This document shows positions 6,331-14,026 of a DNA stretch of 14,026 nt, one piece after another. Position 1 is the stretch's first letter, and the number at the start of each line of letters is the position of its first letter. The stretch covers positions 1-14,026 of the forward strand of contig VBEQ01000168.1 of NCBI GenBank assembly GCA_005881235.1, written 5' to 3'. Position numbers and translations under genes: made by a program. Below the pieces are notes generated by a model. It made no database searches. It was not told where the DNA came from and saw only the letters and a list, made by a program, of their open reading frames with translations. The stretch is from Chloroflexota bacterium. GTDB lineage: Bacteria > Chloroflexota > Dormibacteria > CF-121.

Positions 6331-6740
6331 GCCGCCTTGAAACCGTGGTTCACGAAGTCGATGATCGATTGCAGGGAGGTCCCGGGGCCGAAGATCTCGA
6401 CCACGCCCATCTTTTTCAGCTCACGGGCGTCGTCCTGCGGGATGATGCCACCACCGAAGACCACGATGTCGGTGGCGTTCCGCTGCTTGAGCAGCTCGAG
6501 GATGCGTGGAATCAGCGTCATGTGCGCGCCGCTGTGCAGGCTGACGCCGATCGCGTCGACATCTTCCTGGATGGCCGCCTCCACCACCATTTCCGGTGTT
6601 TGCCTCAGCCCAGCGTAGATCACCTCGACGCCCGCGTCACGCAAAGCCCGCGAGACCACTTTGACGCCGCGGTCGTGGCCATCGAGGCCCACTTTCGCGG
6701 TCAGCACCCGCCACTGCTTCTGCGCGTCGCGGGCGCTCAA
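6327..6740 (-). CDS. icmB: Acyl-CoA mutase small subunit, cobalamin-binding (IcmB-like)
   Basis: B12-binding subunit of a two-part coenzyme-B12 mutase, 137 residues, a Rossmann-like domain. The signature GLDGHDRG (18-25) contains D-x-H with His22 the expected lower axial cobalt ligand. SLHSGAH (67-73) and FGGGIIP (95-101) line the nucleotide tail. Methylmalonyl-CoA mutases usually have an Ala-Gly form at the middle motif (S-L-A-A-G-H), whereas the Ser-Gly-Ala form here is what I recall from isobutyryl/hydroxyisobutyryl-type small subunits. The length matches IcmB (about 136). Start TTG overlaps the stop of the upstream 29-codon ORF (TTGA). A GTG at residue 12 is a less likely start, since it would begin only a few residues before the B12 motif. 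Downstream it overlaps the MBL gene. Confidence 0.93.
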   Translation of the reverse strand: MSARDAQKQWRVLTAKVGLDGHDRGVKVVSRALRDAGVEVIYAGLRQTPEMVVEAAIQEDVDAIGVSLHSGAHMTLIPRILELLKQRNATDIVVFGGGIIPQDDARELKKMGVVEIFGPGTSLQSIIDFVNHGFKAA

Positions 6741-6826
6741 TGCCGGATCAGATAGAACGCCAGGATGATGAAGACGGCCAGCCCGGCGAGGACCCGGCCA
6801 ATCAGCGAGAAGCGCAGCTTGATCAT
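6737..6826 (-). CDS. 29-residue single-span membrane micro-protein inside the mutase operon
   Basis: Small ORF that fits the gap between the two mutase subunit genes exactly. Its ATG is the very next base after the large-subunit TAG, and its TGA overlaps the small-subunit TTG start (TTGA). The protein begins MIKLRFSLIGR, then a hydrophobic run VLAGLAVFIILAFYLI, ending Arg-His. One membrane helix at about residues 8-27 has basic flanks, more of them on the N side, predicting the N-terminus in the cytoplasm. G or C occupies the third position in 25 of 28 codons after ATG, as expected for coding DNA in this genome. There is no Shine-Dalgarno, so expression would be by coupling. Function is unknown. 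It could tether the mutase at the membrane or be a chance ORF; I favour a real gene. Confidence 0.6.
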   Translation of the reverse strand: MIKLRFSLIGRVLAGLAVFIILAFYLIRH

Positions 6827-8478
<1,652 letters not shown>

Positions 8479-8479
<1 letters not shown>

Positions 8480-9426
8480 CAGCTGCCTCCTTGCGATGCC
8501 CGCTGGTCGAGGACTTCCTCGGCCAGAGCGTACGGGTCTAGTTTCCCATTCTGGTTCTCGCGCAGTCGCCGGCCGACGGCCGTATCGCCATCCAGCACCC
8601 GCCGCGCATCCTCGCGGGCGCGGTCGGCAACGAGCGCCATGACTTCCTGCTTGAGGCGCTGCCGCCGGCGCGTGGCCAGCGTGCCGCTCTCCGTCAGATA
8701 GGTCTGGTGCGCGAGCACCGCATCCCAGACCCCCGCGATGCCTTCCTCTTTGGCCGCGGAGGCCATCACGATGGGCGGGCGCCAGGCCTGTTTCGGCCCG
8801 AGCCCTATGGCGTCCTGGATGAGGCGGCGCGTCTTCTCCGCGCCACCCAGATCGGCCTTGTTGATGACGAAGACGTCGGCGATTTCCAGGATGCCGGCCT
8901 TGATGCTCTGCACCGCATCGCCCGACTCCGGCATCAGCACCAGCACCACGGTGTCGCAGATGGTCGAGATCTCGAGCTCGGACTGGCCGACACCGACGGT
9001 TTCGACCAGGATCATGTCGCGCCCGTAGGCGTCCAGCAGGTGGATCGCCTCGCGGGTCGCGGCGGCCAGCCCGCCGAGATGTCCGCGGGCGCCCATGCTG
9101 CGGATGAAGACGCCCTTGTCCAGGGTATGACGCGACATGCGGATCCGGTCGCCGAGTACTGCCCCGCCGGTGAAGGGGCTGCTGGGGTCGACCGCGATCA
9201 CCCCGACGGTCTGTTGCCGGTCCCGAATCACTTTGACCAGCGCGTCGGCCAGCGTGCTCTTGCCGGTTCCGGGTGCCCCGGTCAATCCGACCAGGTAGGC
9301 GTTCCCGGTGTGGGGCTGGACTTCGGCCACCAGCTGGCTCGCCTGCGGGTCGCGATCTTCCGCCAGGCTGATGGCCCGCGCTAGCGCCCGGACATCGCCG
9401 GAAAGCAAGGCGCCGGCCAAACTCAT
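8479..9426 (-). CDS. meaB: Mutase-associated GTPase chaperone MeaB/ArgK (MeaI-type)
   Basis: G3E-family P-loop GTPase that gates cobalamin loading and protects B12-dependent acyl-CoA mutases from inactivation. The 315-residue protein has Walker A GAPGTGKST (50-58) and the switch region DPSSPFTGGAVLGDRIRM (80-97). ETVGVGQSE (142-150) is the Walker B/switch stretch, and NKAD (189-192) gives guanine specificity. A C-terminal helical dimerisation arm starts at about residue 255. Length is close to the family norm of about 330. Position directly before the mutase gene, overlapping by one base, says it serves this mutase. Start ATG lies 11 bases downstream of the LCP gene stop and has only a weak GAG ribosome-binding site. 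Confidence 0.95.
8486..8492 (-). promoter_or_regulatory. Strong Shine-Dalgarno of mutase large-subunit gene
   Basis: AAGGAGG lies inside the end of meaB, 6 bases before the mutase ATG. It is the best ribosome-binding site found in the window and supports high translation of the large subunit relative to the chaperone upstream. Confidence 0.8.
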
Positions 9427-9436
9427 CTCGATTCGA

Positions 9437-10852
9437 TTATGGCGCGGGGAAGGTTTTGAGGGTGAAGTCGGAGCCGAGGAGGACCGTGACGCTCGGACCG
9501 CTCGCGGGCGCCGCCACCGTCCTCACCACCCCGCCGAAGTAGTCCTGAAGCCAGGCGACCGTGGCGGCCGCGCTGCCGCCGGAGCCATCCAGGATCTGGG
9601 TCTGGGCGACCCGCTGCGTGGTCTTGGGCCCGAGGCTGGCCTCCCACCCCTGGGCCTGTAGCAGTGAGGTGATGATGCTCGCCGGCGTGCCCATGCCGTA
9701 GGGCAGCCAGTAGCGGCCGCTCCCGTCCTGCACCTGGAACGGCACCTGGCTCGCCAGCGTCGAGCGGCCCGGGAGGGCCTTTGCCAGGTAGCGCTGGAGG
9801 GCGCCGTAGGTCGGGTCGAGGGGCTGCAGGATGTACTGGCCGTTGCTGCTGGTGCCGCTGCGCAGCAGGTTGGAGGTATCGATCGCCACCCGACGGATGT
9901 CCGTGTCCTTGAGCTGCCCGGCGACGCCGGCGAGTTGCTGCATGTCGCCCGGACGCAGGTTCGTCCGGACGTTATCCTGCAGCGCGGACAGCAACGACAG
10001 CATGCGCGGGATCGCGTTCAACGAGAAGACGCGTTGCCGGACCGCCAGCATGACCAGCTGCTGGCGGCGGGAGCGGTCGAAGTCCGAGGTCGTTTCCCGC
10101 GAGCGCGCGTACTGCAGCGCCCGCTCGCCGTCGAACTGCTGCCAGCCGGCATTGACATGGATGTGCGTCATCCCGCTCGATTCGCCCGCCGGGAAATAGG
10201 GATCGTCCAACGCCATCGGGACGTCGACGCGAACGCCTCCCAGCGCGTCGACGACCTCGCGAAACGCCTTGAAGTCCACGCCGATCCAGTAATCGACCGG
10301 CTGCCCGGTCACCTGCGATACCGTGGCTGACGCCAGATCGCCACCACCCGTGTCCGTTTTCCATTGGCTGCGGACGTTGGGGTAGTTTTTGTGATCGGTA
10401 CCGATGGCGTAGGCGCTGTTGAGCTTGCCCACCATGAACCCGTTCCGGGGGAGGGCAGGGATCTTCACCCAGAGGTCGCGTGGCAACGAAATCATCATCG
10501 CCTCGCGTGTCCCGGGACGGATGGACAGGACCATGATGGAATCGGTCAGATAGGGCCCGTCGTGGCCCGGTCCACCGTAGCCGAGCAGAAGGATGTTGAT
10601 GCGTTCGTCGTGCTTGATCTTCCAGCCGAGGGAACCGGGCTGGTCACTCTTCGCCTGGACCAGCGCGATGAGGTCTTGAGGCTGGGCGTGTGGCGAGACG
10701 GCATGAATCGCCGACCAGGCACGAAAGACGGCGAATCCAGAAACCAGTAGAGCGAGCCCGGCGATTGCGGCCACCGCGGTGCGGCCGTATTGCCGCACAC
10801 GTTCGGGGCCGAGCGCGGCGGATGCGCGCCGCCGGCGCGGTTGCCTTACCAA
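9437..10852 (-). CDS. LytR-CpsA-Psr (LCP) family cell-wall polymer ligase
   Basis: Transfers undecaprenyl-linked glycopolymers to peptidoglycan outside the membrane. With a TTG start it is 471 residues. A very basic N-terminus (VRQPRRRR) precedes a membrane helix (about 25-43). The LCP catalytic domain (about 84-275) has LTDSIMV (102-108), SLPRDLWV (122-129), a VDYWIGVDFKAF stretch (186-197) and the Arg/Asp cluster ARSRETTSDFDRSRRQQ (249-265), the pyrophosphate and metal-binding residues. The C-terminal third carries a LytR_C-like domain with LDGSGG. A GTG at 10936 extends the frame by 28 codons, but it would overlap the divergent gene's start and promoter, and the added segment has no domain character. 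It lies only 10 bases upstream of meaB, so the two may be co-transcribed although unrelated in role. Confidence 0.88.
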   Translation of the reverse strand: MVRQPRRRRASAALGPERVRQYGRTAVAAIAGLALLVSGFAVFRAWSAIHAVSPHAQPQDLIALVQAKSDQPGSLGWKIKHDERINILLLGYGGPGHDGPYLTDSIMVLSIRPGTREAMMISLPRDLWVKIPALPRNGFMVGKLNSAYAIGTDHKNYPNVRSQWKTDTGGGDLASATVSQVTGQPVDYWIGVDFKAFREVVDALGGVRVDVPMALDDPYFPAGESSGMTHIHVNAGWQQFDGERALQYARSRETTSDFDRSRRQQLVMLAVRQRVFSLNAIPRMLSLLSALQDNVRTNLRPGDMQQLAGVAGQLKDTDIRRVAIDTSNLLRSGTSSNGQYILQPLDPTYGALQRYLAKALPGRSTLASQVPFQVQDGSGRYWLPYGMGTPASIITSLLQAQGWEASLGPKTTQRVAQTQILDGSGGSAAATVAWLQDYFGGVVRTVAAPASGPSVTVLLGSDFTLKTFPAP

Positions 10853-10865
10853 AGTGCCGCCAGAG

Positions 10866-10871
10866 AGTCTA
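10866..10871 (-). promoter_or_regulatory. Putative -10 box of LCP gene / mutase operon
   Basis: TAGACT on the minus strand, 13 bases before the TTG start, with TTGTAC as a possible -35 at a long 19-base spacing. If used, the leader is only about 6 bases. This could be the main promoter for LCP-meaB-mutase-MBL, since no clear internal promoter is visible. Confidence 0.3.
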
Positions 10872-10891
10872 GCGAAAGCCGAAGCCGACCG

Positions 10892-10897
10892 TACAAT
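10892..10897 (+). promoter_or_regulatory. Putative -10 box of membrane-protein gene, near-leaderless
   Basis: TACAAT, the same hexamer as in front of the L,D-transpeptidase gene, 8 bases before ATG 10906. No Shine-Dalgarno and no good -35 are seen. Confidence 0.4.
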
Positions 10898-10905
10898 GTT
10901 CGGCG

Positions 10906-11757
10906 ATGCGAGCGAGTCCGGTGGGTCGACGCGCACAGGGCCCGTTCGTGATACCGGCGCGGACGCTGTTACTCATCGCGGGCGTGCTGTCCGTCGCTCT
11001 GAGCGCCGTCAATCTGGTACCGGAACTCAGAAGCACCAACGTGGACATCTACTACGTGGTGGTTGCCGGATTGATCTATCTCATCTGGTTGGCCAGCCTT
11101 GTTCTCGCGTGGCGGGGTTCCCGCGGCGGCATCCTGCTTGCGGGGCTGATCGCCTTCGTCGAGTTCGGCGTTATCGCCGCGGGTCACTTCACGACATCTC
11201 CCTTTGACATCCACGTTTACTCTCTCCGCGAGGGTCTTTGGGTGGCGGCGCTGCTCATGGCGATCCTGCCCGTCTGTGCACTGACGGCGATGGCCGCAAT
11301 CGTCTCCTGGAGTCATCCCACCGGTCGCATCCGAAATCCGCGGATGATCCCCCTCCTGGTCGTGTCGGTCATTGGGGCGATCCTGGTGCTCCTCAACGCA
11401 ACAGACAGCCTCCGCCGCGTGGATTTCGGGACGGCGAATCCGGAAGACGGAACCTTCGCCGCGGTCGCCTCCGTCATCCTCTGGCTGGTCGGCGCCTTCT
11501 GGATTGCGCGGGTGCGCCGGGTGGGAAGCATCCTGATCGCACTTGGTACGTTCATCGTGTGGTACTCGTTCATCACGCTCCACGTGGTCTCGGGCACGTC
11601 GATCAGCGCCATCGCTTCCAACAGCGGACCGGTCTGGGCCGGCATCGCGCTGGCCATGGCCGCGCTGGCTGCGGCATCATTCATCGCCGCGCTGGCGCTG
11701 GTTGTCGAACCTCTGGTGCGGCGTCAGTCGGATACGCGGCTGCCGTCCGGGCCGTAA
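10906..11757 (+). CDS. Polytopic membrane protein of unknown function (about 8 spans)
   Basis: 283 residues, which I do not recognise as any named family. After a basic start (MRASPVGRRAQG) there are about eight hydrophobic spans, at roughly 17-38, 47-69, 75-95, 110-133, 147-163, 184-202, 206-228 and 240-266. Loops with Arg (WRGSRG, SHPTGRIRNPR, RVRRVG) are consistent with cytoplasmic sides. There are no catalytic or transport signatures. The C-terminus is short and charged (RRQSDTRLPSG). It diverges from the LCP gene across 53 bases, so shared regulation or an envelope role is possible but unproven. Its 3' end overlaps the convergent 3-hydroxybutyryl-CoA dehydrogenase gene by 34 bases. Confidence 0.75.
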   Translation: MRASPVGRRAQGPFVIPARTLLLIAGVLSVALSAVNLVPELRSTNVDIYYVVVAGLIYLIWLASLVLAWRGSRGGILLAGLIAFVEFGVIAAGHFTTSPFDIHVYSLREGLWVAALLMAILPVCALTAMAAIVSWSHPTGRIRNPRMIPLLVVSVIGAILVLLNATDSLRRVDFGTANPEDGTFAAVASVILWLVGAFWIARVRRVGSILIALGTFIVWYSFITLHVVSGTSISAIASNSGPVWAGIALAMAALAAASFIAALALVVEPLVRRQSDTRLPSGP

Positions 11758-12599
11758 CGATAGAAGCCGCGGCCGCTCTTTCGCCCGAAGTGACCGGCTT
11801 CCACCAGCTGGCGGAGCAAGGGCGGCGCGGCGAATCGCGGATCGTGCAGTCCCTCGTAGAGCACGCCGCAGATGTAGAGATGGGTGTCGAGGCCGACAAA
11901 ATCGGCGAGCTCGAGCGGGCCCATCGGGTGGTGCAGCCCGAGCCTGGCGCCCTGGTCGATGTCCTCCCGCGTGCCCAGCCCTTCCATCAACGCCCGAATC
12001 GCCTCATTGATGAAGGGCACGAGCATGCGGTTGACGATGAACCCGGGATAGTCGAGCGAGGTGATCGGGGTCTTGCCCAGTGCCTTCGACAGCTCGAGCG
12101 TCGCGGCCAGCGTCCCGTCTGACGTATCGCGGCCGCGCGTGAGCTCCACGAGCGGCATCACCGGGACCGGGTTGAAGAAATGCATGCCGATGAAACGATC
12201 GGGCCGCTTGGTGACCGCCGCCATCCGGGTGATGGGGATCGAGGAGGTGTTGCTGGCCAGGATCGCCTCCTCGCGGCAGATGCCGTCGAGCCGTTTGAAG
12301 AGGTCGCGTTTCGCTTCGAAGTTCTCGGTGATCGCCTCGATCACGAAGTCCGCCCGGCCCGCCGCCTCCAGGGACGTGGTCGGGTGCAGCCGGGCGAGCG
12401 CGGCATCTCGCTGGGCGGCCTCGAGCTTGCCTTTCTGAACGAGGCTGTCGAGCCGACGTTTGATGTTCTCGACCCCGCGGTTGACGAGGTTGTCGTCGAC
12501 CTCGCGGAGCGTCACGTCCAGACCATGGCTGATCGCCGTCTGCGCGACCCCCGCTCCCATCAGGCCGGCGCCGGCAACGTAGAGCTGCTTGATCGTCAC
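11724..12599 (-). CDS. 3-hydroxybutyryl-CoA dehydrogenase
   Basis: NAD(P)-dependent oxidation of 3-hydroxyacyl-CoA (typically (S)-3-hydroxybutyryl-CoA) to the 3-keto thioester. The 291-residue protein has the Rossmann motif GAGLMG (10-15) and an acidic residue ending the second strand (about 33-36). SNTSS (116-120) and HFFNPVPVMPLVE (140-152) hold the catalytic His140-Glu152 pair with Asn143. The C-terminal helical dimerisation domain includes GFIVNRMLVPFINEA and GHFGRKSGRGFY, the classic family ending. Length matches stand-alone bacterial Hbd/PaaH proteins (about 285). Start GTG overlaps the acyl-CoA dehydrogenase stop (GTGA), with AAGGAG five bases ahead, so translation is coupled. NADH versus NADPH preference is not decided here. 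Confidence 0.95.
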   Translation of the reverse strand: MTIKQLYVAGAGLMGAGVAQTAISHGLDVTLREVDDNLVNRGVENIKRRLDSLVQKGKLEAAQRDAALARLHPTTSLEAAGRADFVIEAITENFEAKRDLFKRLDGICREEAILASNTSSIPITRMAAVTKRPDRFIGMHFFNPVPVMPLVELTRGRDTSDGTLAATLELSKALGKTPITSLDYPGFIVNRMLVPFINEAIRALMEGLGTREDIDQGARLGLHHPMGPLELADFVGLDTHLYICGVLYEGLHDPRFAAPPLLRQLVEAGHFGRKSGRGFYRYGPDGSRVSD

Positions 12600-13750
12600 C
12601 CCTTCTCCTTTAGCACCTCACGGGCAATCACCAATCGTTGGATCTCGTTCGTCCCCTCATAAATCTGCGTGATCTTCGCATCCCGCATCATCCGCTCGGC
12701 CGGGAAGTCGCGCAGATAACCGTAGCCGCCCAGGATCTGGACCGCGTCGGTGGTGACCCGCATCGCCGCATCCGAGGCGAAGACCTTCGCCATTGCCGAG
12801 CTGAGGTTGATGTCGGGCAGGTGGCGGTCGAGCGCGTCCGCTGCGGCGTAGGTCAGGGCACGGGCCGCCTCGATCTGGGTGGCCATGTCGGCCAGCATGA
12901 ACTGGATCCCCTGGAACTCGATGATCGGTTTGCCGAACTGGCGCCGGTCGCGCGCGTAGCGGCGGGCGAGGGCGAAGGCCCCCTCCGCGATGCCGAGTGC
13001 CTGCGCCGCGATCCCGGGACGGGAATGATCGAGGACGCGCATCGCCAGCTTGAACCCGTCGCCCTCGTTGCCCAACCGGTTGGCCACCGGTACCGCGAGA
13101 TCTTCGAAGAAGAGCTGCGCGGTCGGCGAACCGCGGATTCCCATCTTTTTCTCGAGCTTGCCGACTTTGAAACCCGGCATCGTCTTCTCCACGATGAAGG
13201 CGGAGATATCGCGCGCCGGCGCGTCACCGTCCTGGTCGGTGCGGGCGAAGACGACGATCGTGTCGGCGACGCTCCCCCCGGTGATGAACGTCTTCGACCC
13301 GTTCATCACGTAGGTCTCTCCGCGCCTGATCGCGCGCGTCCGCATGCCCCCAGCATCCGATCCGGAGCCTGATTCGGTCAGCGCGAAGGCGGCCATCTGC
13401 TCGCCGCGCGCCAGTGGCGGCAGGTACTTGCGCTTCTGGTCCTCGCTCCCGGCCAGCCAGATGGGCAGGCTGCCGAGCGACTGGACGCTCAGGATCAAGG
13501 ACGACGTGACGCAGAACTTGCTGATCTCCTCGACCGCCACGATCAGCGTGAGCGCGCTGCCACTGACGCCGCCGTACTCCGGCGTGAACGGGATGGCGAG
13601 GATGTCGTGCTTCGCGAACAGCTCCTTGATGTCCCAGGGGAACTCGCCGGACTCGTCGATCTCCGCCGCCCGCGGCTCGACCCGCTCCAGGCAGATGTCG
13701 TGCACCATCTCGCGGATCTCCCGCTGCTCATCGTTCAGCGCAAAGTCCAT
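12596..13750 (-). CDS. Acyl-CoA dehydrogenase (short/branched-chain type)
   Basis: FAD flavoenzyme introducing a trans-2,3 double bond into acyl-CoA and passing electrons to ETF. With ATG at 13750 it is 384 residues, a normal family length, starting MDFALNDEQREIREMV. Domains: N-terminal helical (1-115), beta barrel with the FAD/substrate motif ALTESGSGSDA (123-133), and C-terminal helical with RQFGKPI (270-276), GGYGYLRDFP (341-350) and the catalytic glutamate in IYEGTNEIQR (Glu365). Glu in the YEGT position is the butyryl/short-medium-chain arrangement rather than isovaleryl-type. A start 23 codons upstream at 13819 would lie within the previous gene and adds no homologous sequence. ATG overlaps the previous stop (TGATG), with GGAG 8 bases ahead. 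Confidence 0.94.
   Translation of the reverse strand: MDFALNDEQREIREMVHDICLERVEPRAAEIDESGEFPWDIKELFAKHDILAIPFTPEYGGVSGSALTLIVAVEEISKFCVTSSLILSVQSLGSLPIWLAGSEDQKRKYLPPLARGEQMAAFALTESGSGSDAGGMRTRAIRRGETYVMNGSKTFITGGSVADTIVVFARTDQDGDAPARDISAFIVEKTMPGFKVGKLEKKMGIRGSPTAQLFFEDLAVPVANRLGNEGDGFKLAMRVLDHSRPGIAAQALGIAEGAFALARRYARDRRQFGKPIIEFQGIQFMLADMATQIEAARALTYAAADALDRHLPDINLSSAMAKVFASDAAMRVTTDAVQILGGYGYLRDFPAERMMRDAKITQIYEGTNEIQRLVIAREVLKEKG
12605..12610 (-). promoter_or_regulatory. Shine-Dalgarno of 3-hydroxybutyryl-CoA dehydrogenase gene
   Basis: AAGGAG inside the last codons of the acyl-CoA dehydrogenase gene, 5 bases before the GTG at 12599. It fixes this GTG as the start. Confidence 0.7.
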
Positions 13751-14026
13751 CAGACGCGCTCCAGCTCGCGGGCGATGACGACCCGCTGCACCTGGTTGGT
13801 GCCCTCGTAGATCTGGCACGCCTTGGCGTCGCGAACGCGTCGCGCCATCGGATATTCCTCGAGGTAGCCATAACCGCCGAACACCTGCAGGGCGTCGAGC
13901 GTGATCTCCATCGCGGCATCCGTGGCAAAGAGCTTGGCCATCGACGCCTCCCTCGTGAAGGGCAGCCCGGCATCGCAGAGTGCCGCCGCCTTCCAGGTCA
14001 TCCAGCGGGCCGCCCGGATCTTGACG
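13750..14026 (-). CDS. Acyl-CoA dehydrogenase, C-terminal part, cut by window edge
   Basis: The last 91 or so residues of a second acyl-CoA dehydrogenase whose start is off the right edge. Visible are the end of the helical domain (KIRAARWMTWKAAALCDAG), KLFATDAAMEITLDALQVFG, GGYGYLEEYPMARRVRDAK and the catalytic Glu in IYEGTNQVQRVVIAREL. The frame is open to the window end, and ATG 14001 is internal, not a start. It is clearly a paralogue of the downstream gene: both end with the GGYGYL, RDAK and IYEGTN blocks, but differ in the flanking residues and the C-terminus. Its TGA overlaps the next ATG by one base. Confidence 0.93.
   Translation of the reverse strand, partial: VKIRAARWMTWKAAALCDAGLPFTREASMAKLFATDAAMEITLDALQVFGGYGYLEEYPMARRVRDAKACQIYEGTNQVQRVVIARELERV

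Noticed and set aside
5545..6618. Plus-strand ORF (357 codons) opposite the MBL and mutase small-subunit genes
   Set aside because: It covers the HxHxDH and B12-binding motifs of the real genes in antisense, and no motif of its own is seen.
10853..10936. GTG at 10936 as the LCP start
   Set aside because: It would overlap the first codons and the -10 box of the divergent membrane-protein gene, and the added 28 residues look non-conserved. TTG at 10852 gives a normal basic N-terminus and helix.
13751..13819. Upstream start for the second acyl-CoA dehydrogenase
   Set aside because: The extra 23 residues fall entirely inside the preceding gene. MDFALNDEQ at 13750 is the usual family N-terminus and has a ribosome site.

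Overview
The window is GC-rich and densely coded. It contains no mobile element, CRISPR array, tRNA or rRNA gene, and no non-coding stretch longer than about 140 bases. The gene set suggests a high-GC, probably monoderm bacterium of the Chloroflexota / Dormibacterota / Actinomycetota type: an LCP-family wall-polymer ligase, a membrane-anchored L,D-transpeptidase, a CTC-type L25, two-subunit acyl-CoA mutase genes, and promoter-proximal ATGs that look leaderless. The phylum is an inference and is not proven by anything here.

Left part (1-6330). rarA (5' part only, running off the left edge) and a VOC-fold gene diverge from a 35-base spacer. A minus-strand unit follows, reading rplY (L25) -> mscS -> MFS transporter; its last stop overlaps the VOC stop. 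An L,D-transpeptidase gene diverges from rplY, and a small zinc-ribbon gene lies downstream of it on the same strand. The zinc-ribbon gene converges on the end of the mutase operon.

Middle (5488-10852, minus strand). A tight operon reads LCP protein -> meaB -> acyl-CoA mutase large subunit -> a 29-codon membrane micro-ORF -> cobalamin-binding small subunit -> MBL-fold hydrolase. The mutase would usually be called methylmalonyl-CoA mutase. However, its substrate-pocket residues are Phe80 and Gln198, the isobutyryl-CoA mutase pair, and its two subunit sizes (550 and 137 aa) also match IcmA/IcmB. The best reading is a B12-dependent isobutyryl-CoA/n-butyryl-CoA mutase with its G-protein chaperone.

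Right part (10906-14026). An unrecognised protein with about eight membrane spans diverges from the LCP gene and runs tail-to-tail into a second minus-strand operon: acyl-CoA dehydrogenase (3' part only, running off the right edge) -> acyl-CoA dehydrogenase -> 3-hydroxybutyryl-CoA dehydrogenase. Together with the mutase these enzymes would turn isobutyryl-CoA (for example from valine) into butyryl-CoA and then, with an enoyl-CoA hydratase not seen here, into acetoacetyl-CoA.

Four genes that begin transcription units have a TANNNT -10 box 6-9 bases before ATG and no Shine-Dalgarno. Several operon-internal genes have a clear one. Non-ATG starts are common: GTG, TTG, and probably CTG for L25.
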